Below are positions 23,773-34,304 of a stretch of DNA of 64,000 nucleotides, piece after piece. The stretch is from Saccharina japonica (taxonomy: Eukaryota; Sar; Phaeophyceae; Laminariales; Laminariaceae), in contig MEHQ01004558.1 in NCBI GenBank assembly GCA_008828725.1, positions 1 through 64,000 of the forward strand, written 5' to 3'. The notes under the pieces are model-generated. The model saw only the letters and a program-made list of their open reading frames with translations. It made no database searches and had not been told where the DNA came from. Positions within the stretch are counted from its first letter, which is position 1, and every line of letters begins with the position of its first letter. A program made the translations under genes and the position numbers.

Positions 23773-23897
23773 GTCTTCCGGCGAAGAAAAACCTGCCGCT
23801 GACCCCGTGTCGGTTAGATCTGGGTCGTCCCGGAGGACACTGGCAGCGCCCTCTCCTGTTGAGGATGAGCTCCCGTCGTCTTCCGTCTGCTCCCCCT
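23773..23897 (-). CDS. Candidate orphan exon, acidic Ser-rich
   Basis: On the minus strand a 125-nt GC-rich open segment is bounded by an acceptor (CACATTTGTACAG) and a strong donor (GAAGAC then GTAAGATTG). It encodes 41 residues rich in Asp, Glu, Ser and Gly, with blocks EQTEDDGSSSS and LRDDPDLTDT, preceded by two bases of a split codon. Composition differs from the AT-rich surroundings and resembles the proven exons at 57-63 kb. No partner exon was found, so it may belong to a low-complexity gene or be a relic. Confidence 0.35.
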
Positions 23898-24095
23898 CTG
23901 TACAAATGTGCAAAATAACACATGATGAACGGAATAGGTTGGGGCGGGACTACATACATCTACGAAGACAGTGTATGAAATCGTGATACTCGTAAATACA
24001 AGTCTGTAAATCACATATGTAGTTCGAGGAAGCATCATACGCAGGACGCCAACAGTCCGCCGAACCATTGACAACAAGCATGATCCAATGGTTGA

Positions 24096-24329
24096 TACGT
24101 GTGCTACGATAGAGGTAGCAGTTTTCGGCTCAAAAAATATGTGAACAACGGAGCTTCGTAACCCAAAATCGTCGAACTTCAGCATTTTTCGTTGTATCGT
24201 TAGGCCATGATATTGCTCATCGGGTAGCTTTTTTGTTTTCGTCTAAAGTCCGATTTTGGGCGGGATATAGAGCTCCTCAAGTGGCCGCCCCCAGAAAAAA
24301 CACGATGCACCTCTATCGTAGCATGCGTC
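24096..24329 (-). mobile_element. TGCTACGATAGAGGT MITE copy
   Basis: A 234-bp element whose ends are TGTGCTACGATAGAGGTAGC and, read inward from the right, GACGCATGCTACGATAGAGG. Orientation is opposite to the copies at 58136 and 59532. It shares the internal GAGCTCCTCAAGTGG and GGGCGGGATATAG region with the diverged copy at 20262. Confidence 0.8.
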
Positions 24330-24433
24330 AAAGTGACGATCAAGTTACTAACTTAATAATAATCATCAGCGAGGCCGTGTTTATGCCATAACCAAGGCTG
24401 TACACATGTTACTACATAATGGTAAACAACATA

Positions 24434-25253
24434 TAACAGCCGATTTATCAAATTGAGAATTGCCTTTCCGATGAGAATGACCGGACGTATTGCTTTTTTA
24501 TTTGTAAGAGATGTACTGTGGGAGCCATACCTCGTCCATCCTGCACATATCCGGAGATCATCGTAAGGATCTCCCAAGCAGGTATCACCAATTCTCACGT
24601 CATGAGATCTCCGTCTCTTATCGTACAAACTGTGACGTCAGATCTCCTATGATCTCATCAGTAAGATCTCGGTACAATCATTCGTCTACGGACGAACTAT
24701 GATTGGTAATATTGACCCGAGACATTTGGTGTATGATGGGATGCGTCGCCCGCATCTCACACAACTCTCACGGACCAGACTTGTCGTCAGGTCTAGAACC
24801 CGACACATGGCGTGTATTCCACGCTACGCATACAAAGAAGAAACTGTTGCTAGCTTCGAGTCGAATCTTGAGTACCTGTACTCACAGTACTTCCCTTACA
24901 GTCTTTTGTTTCACTGTAAACTATTGCCAGTTGTGACACCCGTCGATGACAAAATAAAATTAAAACGAAATCGGCATTGGCAGTGTCGAGATATTGAAGA
25001 TCCCAGCAAATCTAGATTTATGGGCGAGGTACATCGCTCATAAATGCAAATTTCCTTAAATCCTCAATTTTACGAACAAAACAAGGTTGATTTCAATTTG
25101 TTTTCGTGGATCGATACCTACCATCGAGGAACATATTTTCTAGGTCAATTTTTGATCATGAGCGAAATACAGCTGTTAAACAATAACAAAGTACTAAAAT
25201 CGATTATGATTCACATCCGAAAGGCAATTCTCATTTACGAAAATCGTCTGTTA
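24434..25253. mobile_element. 820-bp TA-flanked TIR transposon, non-autonomous
   Basis: About 44 bp of imperfect terminal inverted repeat: the left end reads TAACAGCCGATTTATC then TGAGAATTGCCTTTC, and the right end in reverse complement reads TAACAGACGATTTTCG then TGAGAATTGCCTTTC. Both ends are flanked by TA (24432-24433 and 25254-25255). A TA duplication fits Tc1/mariner-like transposition. Two plus-strand open frames inside (24699-25043 and 25044-25256) are AT-rich and show no DDE/D catalytic motif that I can recognise. I therefore call it non-autonomous or decayed. Confidence 0.7.
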
Positions 25254-25255
25254 TA

Positions 25256-26327
25256 GATTCGAATTCGCGACCACCGAATACTGCGCAAATCCATAAAAAC
25301 AAATAACCGGGACACGCGAGAATTCCGCCCTTTGCATAGCTTTTGGTACTACTGATATAATCGCCGGAAAATTGAAAAGCGTCCGTTTTCGTGTGCCCAT
25401 TACACTTGGGCAATTCTGAGGGTCAGTATAACTATGATACAGTGTGATAAGAAGTACACTTATATGTGCAATACGGCCCACACTAAACATCATACAACAA
25501 TCGGTCCCGAAATACTCTCGGGTACTAAAATACTACTCGCACCCGTGACGAGTATAATGTATTGACCAAATGGGTGCTTGTAGTTGCCACGTGCATTGCA
25601 CACCCCTGATATGTGGAGTACAAAGGCAACCCACACGAGAACGATCAATTCAAATGACAGGCCGGGATCTACAGGAGGAACATATCAGTTTACAAAGTCA
25701 TTTTTTTGCGGGGGAGCATCTCTATATTAAATAGGACCATGTGTTGCGATAGTAAAAATTGGAAAATAATTAGTTTTTTGTCTACGAATACCGTGGTCCT
25801 ACAGTATATTCCTATGCACTAGTCCCCCCTGCACCAGTATACTTTTAGTATAACGTACCCATTATAAAAACCATTTCCAGCCTGCGTCGGCTTTAATGTT
25901 TGTTATTAATGTGTAGCACTATGTGTGTGGCGATTCAGGAACAAAAGATACGCGAAATCGTATTTATTTTAATATATATATTTATACGGCAGATACGGCG
26001 AAAATATCTTAGCATTAATGTACTACGAGACAAAAGCAGAACGCATGTACAATGCTACCAGGAAGTACACATGTTTGCATCACTCGTACACATACCTGGT
26101 AGCATTTTACCTCACCTCCTGGTTTAGTGGCATCCAAGTGGTACCGGGTGAATACGCGATGAAGTCGGTCGCGGAACGCGTAATTGCGTTCCTTTTCATG
26201 ACATAAGTTCAATATGGAAGAGAGCAGGGCAGCGTCCTCGATACGTGACCGGCGTCGAGGTCCCGTCTTCGAGGTGATGGAGGGTGGAAGATCGATCCCA
26301 CCAAGGCCGAAAGCAAATAAAAAAGTA
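25256..26327. other. Gene-poor spacer
   Basis: No supported gene. A perfect 12-bp stem, AATGCTACCAGG at about 26051 and CCTGGTAGCATT at about 26094, could form a hairpin with a loop near 31 nt. Confidence 0.35.
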
Positions 26328-26755
26328 TCATGTGGCCTGGGCGCGTAACATGTCCCAGCGTCTTTCCGTCGCTTCCAGCGACCGTCGCTCCAGGGTCGTC
26401 GGCATCAGGAGGCATGGTGATACTACCTCAACCTAGGAGGGGGGCACAGGAAAGTCACGATACGCCTGAACCAACACATGCGGCGTAGTGGGTACCACGG
26501 CATCATGGAGCCTCATGGTGTTGCCAAGATGTAATTTGACAATGATACGGAGGCCCATGAACGTTGATCGTCATCCACAACGAAATTCTCAATGACATGC
26601 CCCGTTGCCTTCATCTGTGAAGCAACCGCTCGCGTCTGGGCTGCACTATTGGTGTTCGTGTCCGCCTGAGACTGAATTTCGCGTGCCTGCCCGGGGCCAT
26701 GTTTGTTACTTGGTCCGTTACTTGGTCGAACTACTCGCAGCCTGTTATTGTCCAT
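26328..26755 (-). CDS. Candidate two-exon gene, small hydrophilic protein
   Basis: Exon 1 (26549-26755) starts at an ATG and encodes 69 polar residues (MDNNRLRVVRPSNGP..., QSQADTNTNSAAQTRAVASQ) up to a possible donor GTATCATTG. Exon 2 (26328-26432) follows a strong pyrimidine-tract acceptor, TTTCCTGTGCCCCCCTCCTAG, 116 bp on. It continues in phase for 34 residues (PTTLERRSLEATERRWDMLR) to a stop, giving about 103 residues. No signal peptide, membrane helix or known domain is visible. Without splicing the first frame would be 80 residues. It is novel or lineage-specific if real. The donor is only moderate, so I am not confident of the structure. Confidence 0.38.
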
Positions 26756-27344
26756 TCACTATAGTATACACTAAAATCTTCGACGAACAAAAACATTCAG
26801 GAATTCGTGGATATTAACCCTGATCTATGACACGCGTGTGCATACCTCCTCGTCGTACCTATAGATACTCGTCTCAACTACGTAGACGTTCCACTGACTA
26901 TGCCTCGCGCACTGGCGTGTTAAAGCACTCATGAAATTAAGCTGACAGACACATGTTGTAGAGTGTGTCGACAACGGCTAGCACATTGACCGGATAGTTT
27001 TTAAGATGCGCTAGACCTTATATCGAACACTAGGAGGACCGTTCTATACGACGATATGTCAGCGCCTGGTGATTCATTTTCATGATTTCTGCCAACAAAA
27101 CAACATACGCGCAACGGCAGACGGCCAGACAACCCTAACCATGCGACGAGACGCTGGGTGAGGTGGAGTTCGTAGCACGCGTCACCTTTCGCATTTACAA
27201 ATACTCACCAGTCGACCGCACCATGACGACACTTGTTAGCCCAAGCTCGGCCGGTCCTGTAGTCGCCAAGGTTGTGGAAATCGACCACGTTAAGCTCTCG
27301 CAATCGAAAGACGCAACCAAGGCGGATTCCTGTCCGGTTAGAAG

Positions 27345-27752
27345 TTCCCATGATGTGGTGGTAGCTTCCATGAAGTGTTGGAAGCTTCCATGAAATTAGG
27401 TTATGGAAGTTTCCATGGAAGTGATAAAGAAAGCTTCCATGGAAGTAGCCGGAAGCTTCCATGGAAGTAGCTTCCACGGGGATAGCGACAGCTTCCGTGG
27501 AAGTACTCAAACATTTTCATGAAAGCTTCCACTGCTTCCGTGGAAGCTTGAATTGAAAAAATCTTTCATGGAAGTGATGGAAGCTTCCATGGAAGCGGTG
27601 GAAGTTTCCACGGAAGCTTCCATGGACATTTCCAAGTACTTCCGTGGAAGCTTCGATGGAAGCTTCCATGGAAGTGATGGAAGCTTCCATGGAAGTGGTG
27701 GAAGCTTCAATGGAAGTTTCCACCCACTTCCATTATAATAGCAAATAATGTA
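27345..27752 (-). repeat. Second GGAAGCTTCC palindrome array, opposite orientation
   Basis: Units such as GATGGAAGCTTCCATGGAAG repeat across about 390 bp. Read on the minus strand the right end is TCTACATTATTTGCTATTAT leading into the first GGAAGT unit. This shares TACATTATTTGC with the array at 17374, which it faces in opposite orientation 10 kb away. Open frames on both strands are repeat artefacts. Confidence 0.85.
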
Positions 27753-27903
27753 GAAGACCGTGCACTCCCGTGAGTGTGCCAAAGCGACAGCAGTTTCCAC
27801 GCCCTCCTTCGATGCGGACCTCGTCGCTGAAAATTGAAAATGTGGCTCCAGGCGCTTGAATTTGTCGATTCCAGTACTGTAGCTAAGTATTTTTTTTTCC
27901 TGC

Positions 27904-27978
27904 CGTAGAACGAGCTCGTGCTCGTTCTGCAGCAGATTTTTTTTTCGAAAAGTACCTCGTGCTCGTTTTACAGCAGGA
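27904..27978 (+). repeat. Short direct repeat with hairpin potential
   Basis: CTCGTGCTCGTTCTGCAGCA (about 27915) recurs as CTCGTGCTCGTTTTACAGCA (about 27956), each next to poly-T or TTTC. The first copy with GAACGAG just before it can pair with CTCGTTC. Confidence 0.5.
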
Positions 27979-28038
27979 AACCAAAATATTTAATACAGTA
28001 CGAGAAACCGCATATTGGAACCACATTTTTAAACTTCA

Positions 28039-28206
28039 ATGGCTAGGCCCGCATCGAAGAAGGCCACGAAAGCTGCTGCCGCTTCGGCACACTGACGGAA
28101 GTGTACCAAGGAGCTCATATCTGCCTTGCCAAGTTTTGTATTAATGGGAAAGTTCGGAGCTAGGGCAGAGTTACGAAAAGTACAACAGGAAAAACAACTG
28201 GGATAG
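28039..28206 (+). pseudogene. Possible decayed short coding segment
   Basis: An ATG begins a basic Ala/Lys-rich stretch (MARPASKKATKAAAASAH). The same frame is later similar in style to a helical, charged protein (GKFGARAELRKVQQEKQLG). It is not continuously open and has no recognised family. This is weak evidence. Confidence 0.2.
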
Positions 28207-28554
28207 ACGTGGTTCGATAATCTCTTTGTCAAAAGATTTGTTTATATCGTGTTTTTTTGGTGGGCACTGCAACACAGGTGCTTGCCTTAGTCATTCGACC
28301 ATTGACCACGCATCCCTTTCGAGACGGAGCCCCCGGGGGGGGGGTGTACGGATATTGCTTTCTATCCCGTTTACAGACTGGATATAGCGCGGCCACCCAG
28401 TGATGATTATCGAGTTTGGCAAATTTTGGAATTGGAGGGAAGGCGTGTTATAGGTTACCGAAATTTCCCACTGCAGGCGTGTTGGTCGTTGAGACACCCG
28501 AATAAGTGTTTAGCATAATTGTGACGAGTCGCAATCTATTTTAAAAATCGTAAT

Positions 28555-28764
28555 ATGGTGCTTGAGATATTGTATCCATCTATTACAGAGTACTGTCGCC
28601 GAGTGAGATGTGTGTCTCTTGATTATATGGAACAAATCATTGCCGATGTGGCTGTGGAAATGGTTGAGGGTGTAGCTGAGATTCCCACAGGTGTTGACGG
28701 GTGCATGCTGTATTCTGGAGATGATTATTTTATAGTTTTCTTTATGCCAGAAACTGGGCTGTAA
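28555..28764 (+). CDS. Unrecognised 69-residue open frame
   Basis: The frame MVLEILYPSITEYCRRVRCV... has protein-like composition (ADVAVEMVEGVAEIP, then YSGDDYFIVFFMPETGL) and begins with ATG after an in-frame stop. There is no domain, no splice partner and no second copy in the window to test conservation. I cannot say what it does, and it may be chance. Confidence 0.25.
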   Translation: MVLEILYPSITEYCRRVRCVSLDYMEQIIADVAVEMVEGVAEIPTGVDGCMLYSGDDYFIVFFMPETGL

Positions 28765-31069
28765 CACGGTTGGTTGACGCGCAATGTCGTTTGACATTAC
28801 ACGTTAGACTCATTTGTAGGACTCCCGAGTAATGATACCTTAAGGGCTGCGGCTTATTTTATCAGCTCCTCACACAACTGTAAGGAAGTCACGTATTGCC
28901 CTAACTAGACAAAATGCTCTATAGTACAACCTGACCAGCGTTGGAGTATACTGATTATTCTGTAAGAACTAGTCCCCTAACGAAAATACGAGCTAAAGTT
29001 GTCATCCTGACCAGTAGGTAGTTGCCTGAGCAGCAGCGGTCAGAGTGTAGATGTATAGCCAGAATACGTAACCCTTATCGTGGCATAGATCTTTGAACGT
29101 TTGTTTTGTCTTATGTGTTTGCGAAAATGTCGATAGCATGCAGATTCTGCGTGATGCACTATACCATAACTATGGTGTCCGTTGTTTCGCGCAGTCTCCA
29201 TTCCGAGTGAGGATCGTCTTCACGAAGTACTACGCTAGTAGTCATAAAATATATGAGGACCTGTAACAAGCTGAGATAATTGTGCGTTTTCGTGTTGAGT
29301 TTGTACGTGAAGCTGTCAAGCCACTTGTTCAACAAAGCGTTAAAGCTTCCGACATTACGAGATCGGATTAGGTCATGTCTTTAACTGCTTTGCAGCGTGT
29401 TCAACTGGTGGCAATCTATGACTACTGTCGATAACTTGTAGCTCTTTATTAATGTGCAAACCCTTCAGGATTTTCATCTAGGCGCGGATTAAGCTTTGTG
29501 TTTGATGGTGCCATAGCAATAGGGCACAAATATGATTGCATGGACCATACAGATCTGGTCAGAACGACTTTGATTTTCCCTTTACGGTGCTATTACCCTA
29601 CCTTGGTCGATAAGCCAATCGTTTTACAGATAACACGATATTATTGTATATGTCTTACAATCAACCCCGAGGGATCACCACCCCTTTCGCGAGGCTGGCA
29701 TGGCTTGCAACATTGGTTAATATTCTACATTTGCTCAACAGAGGTAGCCTAGCCGTTATTCGGCTGAGACGAAAATCGACTTTCGCGCTTCACTGGTTTG
29801 TTCATAACTCATGATACTTGGACGATGTCCAAAGTCAAGCATCATTGCAGCTAATATGCAAAAGAGGATGAATAAGAAGAACTCAACGAGGAATGAGGGA
29901 GTTCCCGTTACAATCTACTAGAGTAGTTTTCTCGGGGGGGGGCGTGGACCAAGTTAACCTACTCTATGAGATGCGGGGCTCCACAACACAGCCATGTTTC
30001 TAAATCCCACCTGTCGCGACTGATATAAAGTTCACATGCAACTTGTTACAGGAGCTGACATTTCATTAGCGATCTGACGTTACGCGATCGTACGCCACGG
30101 GAGATATACATATATACAAGTACATATCAAGTAGCACTGCTCATGAACGGACTCAATGCTCTACATAAGGGATAGATCTCCCGTAAATGAAGTAACGGTG
30201 TCCCGAGATGTCGTTTCGGGGAAGCGCGGAATACTTGTATAAGATCAGGGATTGGGGTCAGATTGTGTGGCCTAGAAACACGACAGCACGCATCCCCCCT
30301 CGGACAAAAACCCACGGATAGGTTAAGCAAGCCTACGCCGAGAGCGTTGTTCTTGCTGAAAACATGGGCAAATAAAGGTAGTTTCTGGATTGGTCGACCA
30401 AGCCAGACGTTTTGGCCTCTTCCTCCCACCCACCCGCCTCTCAATTGTTTTAGTTCGACGGGGATCCATCCCACGGTAGGCGCGCAGCAGGAATTTCTGA
30501 GCTCATCACAATAGGAGCTCAACATATCACCCGAAACATGATCTCGGAATCATTTGTTCGAGCAAGCCGACCAAACGTTCCAATCCGGTCGTCCGAAAAC
30601 AAACATTCCAGTAAATTAATAATTGTAGCCGCTGCTTACTCACGTAAGGAGCTCAACCGGTCAGAAAATATTTAAAAACAAATCGGTACCTGTACCGTGG
30701 GGTTGCTCCGGGGGGTGGGGTTTTAGGGGGGTGTTGGGGGGGAGATGTATCCAAGGGAGCCGGAGTTCCACTGGATATTTGTTTATTTTTGCCTTATTCT
30801 TTGAAGTTGTTTAGGTCAGATTTGAAGAGCCGAATGGTATGGTGCCATTCGGATACTTCGTGATCTTAGCCAAGTGTAGACGGTAGTAGTTAAAAACCCA
30901 ACTGGTATTATAGTAAGATATAGAGACGTTAACAAGTATGGGCGAGGTACGCAGGAGCCCGCACGTAGCTGCGATGGGTGTATCTGGCTTATGGGGATTC
31001 CTCTCTCCCAGTACCAAGAAAAGTAACAATGACATGGAACTCGAAATATAGATGAAAACACGTTCCTTG
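28765..31069. other. Gene-poor spacer before the tandem units
   Basis: No supported gene. Apart from the G-rich tract at 30698-30743 the sequence looks like unremarkable decayed DNA. Confidence 0.35.
30698..30743 (+). other. G-quadruplex-prone tract
   Basis: Successive G runs (GGGG, GGGGGG, GGGG, GGGGGG, GGGGGGG) separated by 1-6 bases meet the usual quadruplex pattern on the plus strand. There is no adjacent gene that it would obviously regulate. Confidence 0.6.
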
Positions 31070-31429
31070 AGTGTATGTATGAGCCACCCCCCGGCCGTCC
31101 CATCGGTAGTATGAATGGGGTGCCTTTGTATGGCGAGCCATGTTTTGTACACTCACCCCGATAGTTTTTCCCGTTTAAAGCCGCATGGGTGGGCTGATTA
31201 TACTGTGTTGCTCCATATAACGGGCCGGCGACACGAGCAGCGTAACAACAACACCAACTCACAGCGCATTAAGCCCTAATCGGTGCTGTATCTGTCTATG
31301 GCTACTCGCCTTTCCGCGTGTTTGTCTATACCTCACGTAACGAGGGGTAGACAGACACGACACACCTAAGTACACAACAGGTACCACTCAGTCGTTTAGA
31401 TGTTTTTGTCCGTCGTGGGACCCCCAGGT

Positions 31430-31595
31430 GTACGGCGTTTCCCCTTTAACGGGGTTGGCAGCATGTGCAGTGACGCGGCTGCACATATGTCGATGTTAGG
31501 GTATGGTAAGCAACCCACTCGTATGCCAAGTAGATCCAGCGCGTTTCCGGTCCTGACGATGGGGTATGTAGCGAACGCCCTGACGTTTGATCGTT
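31430..31595 (+). other. Open frame conserved between tandem units
   Basis: The plus-strand peptide AHMSMLGYGKQPTRMPS..SAFPVLT reads in the same frame as AHMSIPGYGKQHTRMPS..SAFPVLT in unit B (about 34705-34795). Many differences fall in third codon positions. This suggests former coding, perhaps an exon, but I do not recognise it. Confidence 0.3.
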
Positions 31596-32109
31596 CCCAT
31601 GCTGAAAACTCACAACCCCTTAGGCAACGTTTGCTTGCTACAAGTAGGAAATAATAGATGTCTACTCGATACTGCTGAGATTACACTGATTTTAACAAGG
31701 ATATAAGGATTCTGACGTGTGCTTGTGTAGCCTGCAGGGGCATCTCTCACTTTCTTCCAACGCTCCTTTTCCCACCATAAGCGATTGTGTGATCGCACAT
31801 TCCTATCTCCAGCGGGCGAGCATCTCTAGCACAACACATGGCACAAGAGCAAACACTCTGCACACGCACCGTGTACTGGATGAATGTCAACCTCTTGCGT
31901 CTAATCGAATATCCTGAATATGCATGACTCAGGCGGCTGGTAAATGCGTCGTCGCGTGTTGCCGATTCCACGAACGTCGTCTGCACGTGGTGCTTTGTAC
32001 AAAGCAATGTTTGTGTGTCTTCTTGCTTTCCTGATCCCAACCTGGCCTTTGACCAGACCCGTCAGTAATAGGGATGGGGCATTGCTGACACACTTCCTGC
32101 CTGAAGCGG

Positions 32110-33250
32110 CCGAGCTCTAATACCGACGGCATTGGGATACTGCAAGCAACATGCGTAGACCGGCATGGTGGACGTCGTTATTATACGTTTCTCACATGGC
32201 TCCTTCATCAGGCTAGGAATCTGGAACGTCAAGAGCGGCGGAGAGGTAACTTACTGCAAACATCATGCCGGTAACAATAGGGTCGATATTTTGAGCATGC
32301 GTTGCTAACATGACTCCTGCACACAATGGCCGACGTTCAATGTCGTCAGGATCAAGATGCCAGCGTGCCCAGCGTACTGCCAGCAACGAGCTCATACAGG
32401 CATAGTCAATGTCATCCGCAGACGTTGCTCGTACTAGTCCAGCACGAGACAACCGTCCTGCGATGTACTGTAGTCGGCAACATAAAGCCAGTGTACTGCA
32501 AACAACAATCTTATCTTACAATGATAGATGTCCACATCGTGGTTTGCTACATGTGGCCTGCACAAGGCGCTCAACGTTTCAGGTCTTCAGCTCCAGGACC
32601 CCGGCGTACTGTAAGCAGTACGCTGCGAACAGTATTGTGATTGTTCATACAAGGCGTTGCTTAAACGACACGTGCCCGACGTTCCCGACCTTCAATATAG
32701 ACGGGGGCAAGAAGCGGCAGTGCCGCAAGCGCCATGCCGGCGACGGAATGGTGGCCACATATATCCCAACCTGTTGTCATGACTTTCGCACGAAGCAGCC
32801 TAGCTCCAACATCCTAGTCACCAACAACCCGGTCTATTGCGAAAAAGACGTCCACTACGGCATGGTGAACGTCGTCACGCGACGCTGCTCACACAAGCTG
32901 TGCCCGACGTTCCCGACATTTAATGACGCCGGCAGTAAGAAACCTGTACTTTCCAAACAATACGCTGAGAACAGCATGGTTGCTGTCCACATAATGCTTT
33001 TTTTATGGGCCTTGTGCATAAATTGTCCGGTGTGGGGTCTAATATACTGTATGGCTCGGCTTCCGTTCGCGGCCGCCACAAGAGCGGTCTACCGGCCGGT
33101 CTGGTGATCATCTTACGCAAGGTGTCGCGTGGCCGGTTGCAATGAGATGTGTAGGTGTAGCTTAGTCAGGAGGCAGCGTACGCGCTGCCCAGATCACATT
33201 GATAGCGTACGCGCTTGTAAAAACTGTGGAAGACGGTCGCTACAAGAAAA
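32110..33250 (+). pseudogene. Decayed EsV-1-7 repeat gene in tandem unit A
   Basis: Around eight to ten 100-120 bp units with the EsV-1-7 pattern can be followed. The clearest run is within the open frame 32409-33107: RRCLNDTCPTFPTFNIDG, then RRCSHKLCPTFPTFND. Earlier units read YCKQHA and MRC.HDSCTQWPTFNV. Many Cys and His positions are lost and the array is not open as a whole, so it is a pseudogene. The consensus core (PTFPTFN) differs from that of the two intact genes, so it descends from a different family member. The 3' part keeps VWGL and a trace of the CRDH-like end. Confidence 0.75.
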
Positions 33251-34304
33251 TATCTGGTAGCTAGCCGGACGAGACCAATTACACTTGAACACTCAGCGCA
33301 CGCTTACATTCCATTGAAATTGCACCAAAGCATTTTGTAGAAACACTTCGGCGAGTCGTCCGGACGCTCACAGCCAGTCTCACATTTAGCGTTTTATTGA
33401 CGCTTTGACGGGTATTTCAATTTTCGGTTCACCCGAGGGCCTTAATATCTCTCGATGGTGGAAACGTTTGCGGAGAGTTGTCCCAGAAAAGTACAACATG
33501 GTAGATTTAAGAGGCGAGTTAAGGCTAGGTTAGTGCACATTTTTCATCGAGCAAGTTTGCCCGTTTGGTGATTTTGTTTTCAGAAGGAAGTACCATGGAA
33601 TCTACTAGAAGGACGTATTGCAGTGGACTAGGTTTTCCGTATCTGTACGATGTGGCGTTTTTGTGAACATAATTGTAGGACACACTCGAAGCAATACCGT
33701 ACGTATAACTCAGTGTAAATGTATGAAAACTATTGGGCTCAACAAGCCGTTTGAGGTGGCCGGTGTGTTGCGCCACATACTTTAGACGGGACGGCCGGAC
33801 ATGCATTACATGTAATGGTGGCGGGCCGGCATGAAGATTTATAGTATAAACTGGGAGAGGAGATGTAATGCCCAGCGACATTTTTCTGAAAACAAAAACA
33901 GAAATACAGACAAGCAAACAAAACCAATAGGAGAAAGGTTTTATAGTTCCCTGCTCGTTTCGGACCGTGCGAAACCAGAACCCGCATGGGTTGGTCCATG
34001 TAGGGAGTTAGCAATATGAGCGGCACAACGGCAACGAATCCTCGCACAACACAGAGTAATCATCGGTGTCCGCACTGAGTATCCCACTCTACTGTTTTGG
34101 TTCCAAACGAAGCTGAAAAAGGAAATAAGAACCCTTTCATCAAACATAACAGTTCGTACACGTGCGGGGTCCTACTTGTTTTATAGCCCGAATGTATTAG
34201 TGTGGTTGCACGTGACCGGGTTGACAACATATGCCGTATAGCCGCCACCCAACTGTAAGCCCACGGTGCTGTCTTCGATTCCCGAATGGCATATTTGTGC
34301 ATGC

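Larger units (their letters stand above)
31070..33880 (+). repeat. Tandem unit A of a direct duplication
   Basis: Aligns in the same orientation with 34305-36850. Shared blocks include GTATGAATGGGGTGCC-like sequence at 31110, GCGCGTTTCCGGTCCTGACG near 31540, CAACACATGGCACA near 31830, the EsV-1-7 relic, and ATGTTGCGCCACAT-like sequence near 33770. At the right end about 120 bp also match, in reverse complement, the inner end of the large duplication arms (17265-17370). So the units and the arms derive from one ancestral region. Confidence 0.75.

Noticed and set aside
32213-32452. Open frame antisense to the decayed EsV-1-7 array
   Set aside because: It is the shadow of the Cys-repeat array on the opposite strand; the EsV-1-7 pattern is only on the plus strand.
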